Positions 31,387 through 36,221 of a stretch of DNA of 36,221 nt are shown piece by piece (the stretch's first letter is position 1; every line of letters begins with the position of its first letter). This DNA comes from an uncultured Fretibacterium sp. (GTDB lineage: Bacteria; Synergistota; Synergistia; Synergistales; Aminobacteriaceae). The DNA lies in assembly GCA_937911045.1 (NCBI GenBank), contig CALEPX010000059.1, forward strand, positions 1 through 36,221, in the 5' to 3' direction. The notes beneath the pieces were generated by a model. It had not been told where the DNA came from. It saw only the letters and a program-made list of their open reading frames with translations, and did no database searches. The position numbers and the translations under genes were made by a program.

Positions 31387-31790
31387 TGGGTGTAATTATC
31401 GTTCCCCGTGGTGATAATTCAGGCAGTGGCGGAACTGCTGACCACTCTCACACAAATTTAGCATTGCTAAACTCGCTCAAAGTTGATGCTAGTGGACATT
31501 TTATCGTGAATAACCAAATTATCGGAGAACAAGCGATTGAAGTTAATTATGAATTGACTCTCACACAATCGCAGGTTTCTAATAAATGCATTGAACTTCC
31601 TTTTGATTGCGACGCTCAAAGAGCTATTACTTTAACTCTTGCCAGCGTTCCACAAATTAGGGAGATTGATTGGGAGGTGATTGAACATGAATATCCGCAA
31701 CCTGATTTAATTTCTTGGGACAGTTTGCAGCTTGAACAAATTGCTCAAGTTGGTGACAAGGTTAATATTACTTATTACAAAAAAATTTAA
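31386..31790 (+). CDS. Short fibre protein sharing the C-terminal fibre domain
   Basis: 134 residues, starting on the last base of the previous gene. A short Gly-rich N-terminus with a His-containing DHSHTNLALLNSLKVDASGHFIVNN segment (common in fibre attachment regions) is followed by about 85 residues (NYELTLTQSQVSNKCIELPFD, then IDWEVIEHEYPQPDLISWDSLQLEQIAQVGDKVNITYYKK) that resemble the ends of the two larger fibre proteins downstream. It may be a minimal fibre tip or a trimerising unit. Confidence 0.65.
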   Translation: MGVIIVPRGDNSGSGGTADHSHTNLALLNSLKVDASGHFIVNNQIIGEQAIEVNYELTLTQSQVSNKCIELPFDCDAQRAITLTLASVPQIREIDWEVIEHEYPQPDLISWDSLQLEQIAQVGDKVNITYYKKI

Positions 31791-31810
31791 TTTTTAGGAG
31801 CTGATTTATT

Positions 31811-32635
31811 TTGAGTTTTGATAGACGTTTTCTAAACGTAAAATTTAGCGTTAAGGGCATTGTCAACGAGCCTCCAGTTAGCGTTTTGTCTGGTGATCAG
31901 TACATCGTTGGTGCAAATCCGGCTGGTGCGTTTGCTAATGCTTCAGCAAATTCAATCGCAATTTATAATGGTACAGCTTGGAAATTCATTCCGGCTTCAG
32001 TAAATCACTTTGAAGTTCTCAATCTTGACACTTCCGAAATTCTGGATTGGAACGGATCAGCTTGGGCTAGTGTAGTTTCACTTGCTTCCAGTTATTTTGC
32101 GCCTGTACTTGACGTTATCGAAACTGGCGCAACTTTACCAGCAACGGCAACTACTGGCGATAAATTCCTCAACACGACAGATAACAAAATTTACACTGCA
32201 ACGGCTGAAAATACTTGGGATAGCGGTACAGCAATCAGCAACAATGACCGTTACGTTTCTCTCACCAGTAAAAAACTTTACCCGAATATCTCCATTCCTG
32301 ATGGCACAATTTTCCTCTGCAAGTCGGATAAAAGCTTATGGAGTTATGATGCAACCGCTGACGAGTTAATAAAATTCGATTTTTCTAGCGGAAATGTAGC
32401 AATCTCAGAAACTCACACATTGACCGCTGCGGAAATTCTCGCTAAGTCATTCACGCTTAATCATCCAATCGCTCAAGGCACTGAAAATAGCATCTTACTC
32501 TTCCTTGGTGGCGTTGCTCAAGTTATCAACGTAGATTTTGAAATCAGTGGTAACTCAATCAGTTGGAATAACAAAGCACTTCAGAATTTTGGACTCAGTG
32601 AAGGCGATATTTTTATCATTAATTATTACAGATAA
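31811..32635 (+). CDS. Tail fibre protein 1 (DUF2793-like N-terminus)
   Basis: 274 residues from a TTG with AGGAG 10 bases upstream. The N-terminal DRRFLNVKF motif is shared with the next gene. A DUF2793-like segment follows (SGDQYIVGANPAGAFANASANSIAIYNGTAWKFIP, about 28-62), then a middle repeat TGDKFLNTTDNKIYTATAENTWD, and the C-terminal domain ETHTLTAAEILAKSFTLNHPI ... ISWNNKALQNFGLSEGDIFIINYY shared with two neighbours. Fibre proteins of this kind bind cell surface sugars or proteins. Confidence 0.75.
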   Translation: MSFDRRFLNVKFSVKGIVNEPPVSVLSGDQYIVGANPAGAFANASANSIAIYNGTAWKFIPASVNHFEVLNLDTSEILDWNGSAWASVVSLASSYFAPVLDVIETGATLPATATTGDKFLNTTDNKIYTATAENTWDSGTAISNNDRYVSLTSKKLYPNISIPDGTIFLCKSDKSLWSYDATADELIKFDFSSGNVAISETHTLTAAEILAKSFTLNHPIAQGTENSILLFLGGVAQVINVDFEISGNSISWNNKALQNFGLSEGDIFIINYYR

Positions 32636-32655
32636 CAGAAAGGATTTGATTTTTT

Positions 32656-33495
32656 ATGAAAATTGACAGAAGGTTTTTAGACGCTAGGTTCATCATCAAT
32701 AGAGCTTCGGACGGGGGGTACGCTCCCAGCAATCCAGTTGCCGGAGATATTGTTTTTTCTACCGATAGTTCATTTGAGGGCATCCATAAGTATGATGGCA
32801 ATAATTGGATCAGAATTCCGCCTAATAATGCAGACCAGCTAGAGTTCATCGATATTACAAATGGCAACATCATCAAGAGCGATGGGACAGCTTGGGCAGT
32901 CGTTGGAGTCTTAAAAACTTATCTTTACGTTAAAGACGTTCTCGAAGATAAAGTTTATACCAATTATAGTGGCGAAACTCATCGCACCGGAGATAGGTAT
33001 CTTAATACTAATGATAATAAAATCTATACTTACGACGGTAGTAGCTGGGTTGCAGCTTCAAGTACTGCCTCAGACGGTAAATACGTCTCAAAGTATGACT
33101 ATAACATCTACACAAAATCCGGTAGTTCATATACGAGTAGCGAATTACCTGAAGGGTGTATCATTGTATCGGAAAATGATTTATCAATTTATGCCTACAA
33201 CTCAACGCTTGGTGTCATTAAGGCAAACTCAGTGAGCGGTGAAATAATCACTGAGCGTCATATCATCACAAGCAATGATGTTGAGTATCGGCACTTCGAT
33301 CTATCACATGAAATAGTAACTAATAAACTGGCACAGGTGTTAGTTTTTGTTAATGGCGTTTTACAGGATTATTCTACTGACTACACAACATCGAACTATG
33401 AAGGGTACGGACGAATTAGTTGGGATAACAATAGTCTTGGGTTGTACAACACTATGAAGGTCGGAGACAAAGTTACCGTCCAGTACTCAGCCTAA
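32656..33495 (+). CDS. Tail fibre protein 2, paralogue of fibre 1
   Basis: 279 residues (AGAAAGGATTTG upstream). The start IDRRFLDARF and the middle RTGDRYLNTNDNKIYTYDGSSWV parallel fibre 1; the C-terminal domain (ERHIITSNDVEYRHFDLSHEI, FVNGVLQDYSTDYT, ISWDNNSLGLYNTMKVGDKVTVQYS) is shared. The body between is diverged, as expected for a second receptor specificity or for hetero-oligomers. It ends 2 bases before the glycosyltransferase-like gene. Confidence 0.75.
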   Translation: MKIDRRFLDARFIINRASDGGYAPSNPVAGDIVFSTDSSFEGIHKYDGNNWIRIPPNNADQLEFIDITNGNIIKSDGTAWAVVGVLKTYLYVKDVLEDKVYTNYSGETHRTGDRYLNTNDNKIYTYDGSSWVAASSTASDGKYVSKYDYNIYTKSGSSYTSSELPEGCIIVSENDLSIYAYNSTLGVIKANSVSGEIITERHIITSNDVEYRHFDLSHEIVTNKLAQVLVFVNGVLQDYSTDYTTSNYEGYGRISWDNNSLGLYNTMKVGDKVTVQYSA

Positions 33496-33497
33496 AC

Positions 33498-34061
33498 ATG
33501 CGCTTTATAATGCGGACAACTCCAGGCTGGAACACAGAGGAATACTTTAACGCAATTCCACAGCTCGAACTTTGTGTTGACCAAGCTAAAGATGCTTATC
33601 AAAATTTTTTGAATGCGCTTGAGTTGGCAGGTGCTGAACCCTGTGTCCATCTGGAGGACGACATCGTTCTTTGTAAAAATTTCGTTCAACGTGTCTCGGC
33701 TGAGGTCGAGGCGCGTCCTGACGAAGTTATACAGTTTTTCAGCGTGCGCAGGAAAGATGATTTGGAAATTGGAAGCAGGCACATCTTAGGCAATGATTTT
33801 CGCTTTTGCCAGTGTTTTTACTTGCCCGCAAATATCGGGCTTGAACTTTTGGAATACGGGCAAAAATGGAGTGAACATCCATTATATCCGCCAAAATATC
33901 CAGGAGCCGCAAATTTCGATATGATGATAGCGTACTTTTTGTATTCGAAGAATATGCGATACTGGAATGTAGTCCCCAATCTCGTTGATCATAAGCCCGT
34001 GCAATCAAGAATCGATCCTCGGCGCAGTAAAAACAGGCAATCATTTACTTTTGTAGGATAA
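33498..34061 (+). CDS. Glycosyltransferase-like protein
   Basis: 187 residues. There is no ribosome binding site before ATG 33498; it is probably coupled to the fibre gene. Motifs: HLEDDIVLCKNF (E53-D54-D55), as in the nucleotide-sugar site of GT-A folds of the GT25/GT2 type; a QFFSVRRK strand; CFYLPANIGLELL; and the end segment VDHKPVQSRIDPRRSKNRQSFTFVG, which I associate with phage-encoded glycosyltransferases. Possible targets are virion proteins (fibres), the host surface, or DNA. It is the last gene before a terminator and the lysis genes. Confidence 0.6.
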   Translation: MRFIMRTTPGWNTEEYFNAIPQLELCVDQAKDAYQNFLNALELAGAEPCVHLEDDIVLCKNFVQRVSAEVEARPDEVIQFFSVRRKDDLEIGSRHILGNDFRFCQCFYLPANIGLELLEYGQKWSEHPLYPPKYPGAANFDMMIAYFLYSKNMRYWNVVPNLVDHKPVQSRIDPRRSKNRQSFTFVG

Positions 34062-34103
34062 ATTAAAGGAGTTTCCGTTGCTGGAAGCTCCTTTAATTTT
34101 TTT
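34060..34103 (+). terminator. Rho-independent terminator between glycosyltransferase-like and endolysin genes
   Basis: A 17-pair stem (34060-34076 with 34083-34099, one G-T pair), 6-base loop, and T run 34097-34103. It overlaps the stop codon of the upstream gene. The endolysin ribosome binding site (AGGAG) lies just after the T run, so lysis genes need either read-through or their own start. Confidence 0.85.
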
Positions 34104-34118
34104 AGGAGACGAAAAATA

Positions 34119-34499
34119 ATGGCAAATGATACGAAAAATTTTAAGGTTAGTGAATTTGCATGTCATTGTGGTTGTGGTTTTGATAATATTGACCAGCGTC
34201 TGATCAATATGTGCCAAGAAATTCGTGATAAGCTTGGTGTAGCGGTCAAGATTAATTCCGGCTGTCGTTGCGCGAAACATAACGCTAAAGTTGGCGGTGT
34301 TAAGAACTCAACTCACACTCGCGGACTTGCTGCAGATATTTCCAGCTCCGTTGGGGCTAAAGCTATCTGGCAGGCAATTCACGAATTGCACGACAAGGAA
34401 GGTAAACTCCAAGATTTAAGTTACGCGATTTTATACAAGAGCTGGGTACACATTGACTGTGGTCAGAAGCGCAGGAATTTATACGAGGTCAAAGCATGA
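34119..34499 (+). CDS. Endolysin, M15 peptidase (Peptidase_M15_3-like)
   Basis: 126 residues behind AGGAG. A zinc peptidase that cuts peptidoglycan cross-links to release phage. The zinc ligands are readable: H66 and D73 in STHTRGLAAD, and H111 in SWVHIDCG. An N-terminal FACHCGCGF segment (Cys15, Cys17, Cys19) and CRCAKH at 49-54 are extra Cys clusters, present also in some relatives. It is a single domain with no cell-wall-binding module and no signal peptide, so release depends on the holin encoded next. Confidence 0.9.
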   Translation: MANDTKNFKVSEFACHCGCGFDNIDQRLINMCQEIRDKLGVAVKINSGCRCAKHNAKVGGVKNSTHTRGLAADISSSVGAKAIWQAIHELHDKEGKLQDLSYAILYKSWVHIDCGQKRRNLYEVKA

Positions 34500-34924
34500 A
34501 TAAACTCGGTGAATATTTTGATTGGATTTGCTCTGGCATCGGCGCAATTTGTGCTTGGTTTTTGGGCGGAGCTGATGGCTTGTTAATTGCACTTGTGACT
34601 TTTACGGCTATGGATTACGTCACCGGAGTTCTGGCTGCTGCAGTGCAGCATAAACTATCAAGTGGCGTTGGCTTCAAAGGCATTATCAAAAAAATCGTCA
34701 TTTTCGTCCTTGTTGGTATCACTCATATTATTGACCGGCAATTTTTAGGACAGACAGCGGTTATACGAGACGCTGTAATCCTTTTCTTCTGCGCGAACGA
34801 AGGCGTGTCAATTCTCGAAAATGCTGACAACATTGGCGTGCCTATCCCTGACAAGTTAAGGGAATTATTTTTACAAATGAAAAATAAAGATAAAAAAGAT
34901 GAAGAAAAAAAAGCAGCCTCATGA
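34496..34924 (+). CDS. Holin (TcdE/Holin_4_1 family)
   Basis: 142 residues, start overlapping the endolysin stop. Membrane segments at about 9-25, 30-48, 66-83 and 90-105, with the family signature DYVTGVLAAA at 40-49. The C-terminus is charged and lysine-rich (KNKDKKDEEKKAAS), as is normal. Holins open the inner membrane at a set time to let the endolysin through. The stop codon lies within the stem of the terminator that follows. Confidence 0.9.
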   Translation: MNKLGEYFDWICSGIGAICAWFLGGADGLLIALVTFTAMDYVTGVLAAAVQHKLSSGVGFKGIIKKIVIFVLVGITHIIDRQFLGQTAVIRDAVILFFCANEGVSILENADNIGVPIPDKLRELFLQMKNKDKKDEEKKAAS

Positions 34925-34951
34925 TCGCTCGGTCATGAGGCTGCTTTTTTT
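34913..34951 (+). terminator. Strong late terminator, probably bidirectional
   Basis: A perfect 12-pair stem (34913-34924 with 34933-34944), 8-base loop and seven T's to 34951. An A run precedes the stem, so the reverse strand also has a T run and may end the minus-strand transcripts from 35522. The first arm contains the last two codons and stop of the holin. Confidence 0.95.
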
Positions 34952-34956
34952 GTGCC

Positions 34957-35035
34957 TTATTCCAGAAGGTAATTTGCTGCTTTTTCTGCTGATGCTGCTG
35001 CCTTAAAAATCCTCTGGAATGATTTCTGTTATCAT
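34957..35035 (-). pseudogene. Micro-ORF interrupted by a frame change in a T5 run
   Basis: ATG at 35035 has a very good AGGAGG (35049-35044, spacing 8). Frame 0 gives MITEIIPEDF and stops (TAA 35003-35005). If one base in the T5 run (35009-35005) is skipped, it continues FKAAASAEKAANYLLE to a stop at 34957, a 25-residue peptide. This may be a frameshift mutation, a sequence error, or +1 frameshifting at TTT-TAA. No other gene is visible between 34951 and 35093. Confidence 0.5.
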
Positions 35036-35065
35036 AATATTTTCCTCCTAATTTTTTTGTTATTA

Positions 35066-35084
35066 CCCCGTCGTGATGACGGGG
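35066..35084. other. Hairpin between two minus-strand small ORFs
   Basis: CCCCGTC (35066-35072) pairs with GACGGGG (35078-35084), loop GTGAT. No T run follows on either strand, so it is more likely an mRNA-stabilising or processing element than a terminator. Confidence 0.55.
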
Positions 35085-35093
35085 GAAAGTAGT

Positions 35094-35177
35094 CTAGAAC
35101 CGTGCTAAAAACTCATTAATTTTTTGCTCGTATTCCGCGATTTTTGCGTCACAATCCGCACGCTCTTGAGCTGTCAT
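35094..35177 (-). CDS. Very short ORF, 27 residues, coiled-coil-like
   Basis: Starts about 9 bases after the stop of the gene upstream on the same strand; a weak GACGAG-type ribosome site. The sequence begins MTAQERADCDAKIAEYEQK and ends INEFLARF, an amphipathic helix. No family was recognised. Coding status rests on its sense-like composition and operon position. Confidence 0.45.
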   Translation of the reverse strand: MTAQERADCDAKIAEYEQKINEFLARF

Positions 35178-35186
35178 TCGCTCGTC

Positions 35187-35522
35187 TTATTTGCGCCAAT
35201 ATTCGCGCTCTTTATGCTCCTCGATTACAAATTCCGCAGCCTCGATCAAATTATCCTCAGGATTATCATAGCCGTATAAGCCTTTTACGGCGTAAATATT
35301 CCCGTAATGACCGCTAGCCGGCGATGTGCGATCCCCAAGCATTGCAACGGTGATAATGTCAGGATCATGATAGCGAGTGATCTCATTGACTCCGAGCGAG
35401 CAATGGAAGTCCCCGAAAATTTCTCCAGTCTTTGCGTTTACACTGACTTGCATGTACTCGCAATTATAAGCGTCACAATCGTTAATTCGGTCGATTAACC
35501 CGTCTTGGATCGTAAATTCCAT
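35187..35522 (-). CDS. Hypothetical protein, first gene of minus-strand operon
   Basis: 111 residues from ATG 35522, chosen because GGAGGA lies 6 bases upstream (35534-35529); a longer frame to 35558 lacks a ribosome site. Beta-rich first half (EFTIQDGLIDRIND, CEYMQVSVNAKTGEIFGDFHCSLG) and an acidic helical end (NLIEAAEFVIEEHKEREYWRK). No signal peptide or known motif. It faces the HTH gene across the operator region, so it may be an early or lysogenic gene. Unknown function. Confidence 0.7.
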   Translation of the reverse strand: MEFTIQDGLIDRINDCDAYNCEYMQVSVNAKTGEIFGDFHCSLGVNEITRYHDPDIITVAMLGDRTSPASGHYGNIYAVKGLYGYDNPEDNLIEAAEFVIEEHKEREYWRK

Positions 35523-35605
35523 AATGTTTCCTCCATATTCAGTTGTCATTTTACTCACGGATATTTTTCCGTGCCCAGCGCGGTGTTCTGCGCTTGATGG
35601 TTAAT

Positions 35606-35683
35606 ATTATATTTCAATATTGAAATATTTCAATACGTAAAAATACGTAATATATTCTATATTGAAATATTTCATAGTATAAT
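35606..35683. promoter_or_regulatory. Divergent promoter/operator region with palindromes
   Basis: Minus-strand promoter: TTGAAA (35633-35628), 16 bases, TATAAT (35611-35606). Plus-strand -10: TATAAT 35678-35683, with poor -35 (TTCTAT at 35655-35660). Operators: the palindrome TGAAATATTTCA at 35621-35632 and again at 35663-35674 (42 bases apart, about four helix turns), the first extended to 16 bases (35619-35634) and flanked by another 18-base palindrome (35610-35627). Direct repeats ATACGTAA at 35633 and 35643 lie between. Confidence 0.75.
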
Positions 35684-35717
35684 ATTAAAAACAAAAATAT
35701 TTAAGGAGTGAATGACA

Positions 35718-35987
35718 ATGGAAATAACTGAAATATTATTATCAGCGCCAGAAGTTGCAAAACGTCTGAATTTGACATCACAAAGAATTGGGGTTTTATG
35801 CAAGCAGGGACGTTTCGAAGGTGCGAGAAAGTTACAAAATCGATGGTGGCTTATTCCAGAACAAGCCGTCGAGAACTTCGTACGCTTACGTCCTGGACAA
35901 CAAATTTCCCGATTAAAATTCAACGAGAAAAAATACTTGCAGGGAGTATTGGATCAAATTAAGGATCAAAATCAGGAGGAGAATTAA
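35718..35987 (+). CDS. Small MerR/excisionase-type helix-turn-helix protein
   Basis: 89 residues from ATG 35718 (AAGGAG 9 bases upstream; ATG at 35712 is too close). The helix-turn-helix SAPEVAKRLNLTSQRIGVLCKQGRFEGARKLQNRWWLIPEQAVENF (about 9-54) is the HTH_17/excisionase layout: two helices, a wing GRFEG and WxIP. Such proteins act as excisionases or regulators. It sits next to palindromic operators that it may bind. A basic helical tail (about 60-89) may oligomerise. No integrase is visible in the window. Confidence 0.75.
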   Translation: MEITEILLSAPEVAKRLNLTSQRIGVLCKQGRFEGARKLQNRWWLIPEQAVENFVRLRPGQQISRLKFNEKKYLQGVLDQIKDQNQEEN

Positions 35988-35988
35988 C

Positions 35989-36015
35989 GTGAATCTTGGG
36001 CTAATCGCCAATTAG
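35989..36015 (+). other. Eight-codon ORF with strong ribosome binding site
   Basis: AGGAGGAG at 35974-35981 precedes GTG 35989 by about 8 bases; the ORF is MNLGLIAN and stops at 36015. It could be a leader peptide or a stub of a lost small membrane protein. Confidence 0.35.
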
Positions 36016-36044
36016 ATTAACATATTATAGATCAATAAAAAAAA

Positions 36045-36086
36045 TTAGTGCATGTTGTACACTAAATCGTAAAATTGATTTATAAT
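36045..36086 (+). promoter_or_regulatory. Promoter with inverted-repeat operator before the last gene
   Basis: -10 TATAAT at 36081-36086; TTAGTG (36045-36050) and CACTAA (36060-36065) form an inverted repeat with a 9-base spacer over the -35 area. TTGTAC 36055-36060 is the best -35 but spacing is 20. The layout suggests a repressor-controlled promoter. Otherwise 36016-36124 shows no gene. Confidence 0.55.
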
Positions 36087-36124
36087 ATATGAACAAAAAA
36101 AATCTTCAAATTGGAGGTTTAATT

Positions 36125-36221
36125 ATGACAGAAGAAGAAAATATTTTCAAGGCAGTACAAGACAAATACGACATCAGCAACATCGCAGAAGGATTAGGAA
36201 TTAGGTTAAAACGAGTGGGAC
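36125..36221 (+). CDS. Start of a gene cut by the window end (possible primase-type N-terminus)
   Basis: 32 codons from ATG 36125, GGAGG 7 bases upstream. The residues (EEENIFKAVQDKYDISNIAEGLGI, then RLKRVG) resemble the helix that precedes the zinc finger of phage DNA primases (a pattern like ISNIAEGLGIKLKRVG). Only the beginning is present, so this is weak. If true, a second primase-like protein lies next to the regulatory region. Confidence 0.4.
   Translation, partial: MTEEENIFKAVQDKYDISNIAEGLGIRLKRVG

Noticed and set aside
35672..35923. Minus-strand ORF opposite the HTH gene
   Set aside because: Overlaps the HTH gene fully, no ribosome site; the HTH frame has clear family features.
36125..36221. 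Joining the right end to the left end as a circular genome
   Set aside because: The frames would match, but this has a one-in-three chance and the joined residues do not continue a primase; circularity is not shown.

Overview
The window reads as most of one tailed-phage genome or prophage: about 36 kb, AT-rich, almost all genes on the + strand, tightly packed with many stop/start overlaps, strong AGGAGG-type ribosome binding sites and several TTG/GTG starts. The gene set suggests a siphophage of a low-GC anaerobe. It has a RecU-like resolvase, a late activator of the ArpU/RinA type, an M15 endolysin and a TcdE-type holin, which are common in phages of Bacillota. The head is a hybrid: Mu-type portal, F protein, protease/scaffold, gp36-like and gpG-like proteins combined with lambda-type D/E capsid proteins. 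There is no tail sheath. The host cannot be fixed from sequence alone, and no integrase is visible.

Layout. (1) 1-3758, replication: a 3' gene piece, a small winged-helix-like protein, a RecU-like resolvase and a primase/SF3 helicase. (2) 3700-5026, regulatory region: three 125-bp repeats carrying hairpins, inverted and direct GGGAAGT iterons, the late activator gene, four TGGCAC boxes spaced exactly 11 bp apart in front of a -10 box, a hairpin terminator/attenuator, and a decayed copy of a ParB-like gene. (3) 5027-11602, packaging: ParB-DUF4417, TerS, TerL, portal and MuF. Three genes interleaved here share an almost identical N-terminal leader (MAKGQAYTAAYKARR...) joined to unrelated C-terminal parts. 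(4) 11607-15879, accessory block: fibre-like genes, a truncated tRNA-like element, a cystatin-like gene closed by a structured terminator, then a ParB/MT-A70 DNA methyltransferase followed by a small nuclease-like gene. (5) 15876-21259, head and neck: protease with a nested scaffold start, decoration protein, major capsid, connector proteins, tail tube, and tail chaperone with a probable -1 frameshift. (6) 21259-33495, tail: tape measure, repeat-rich distal tail protein, hub with a four-cysteine motif, a large tip/fibre protein, and three fibre proteins sharing a C-terminal domain. (7) 33498-34944: glycosyltransferase-like protein, terminator, endolysin, holin, terminator. (8) 34945-36221: a short minus-strand operon facing a small HTH gene across a palindromic operator region, then the start of another gene.

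The most unusual features are the leader/cargo family in the packaging module, which resembles a cargo-targeting signal; the phage cystatin next to a truncated tRNA-like element; and the methyltransferase/nuclease-like cassette fused seamlessly into the head operon.
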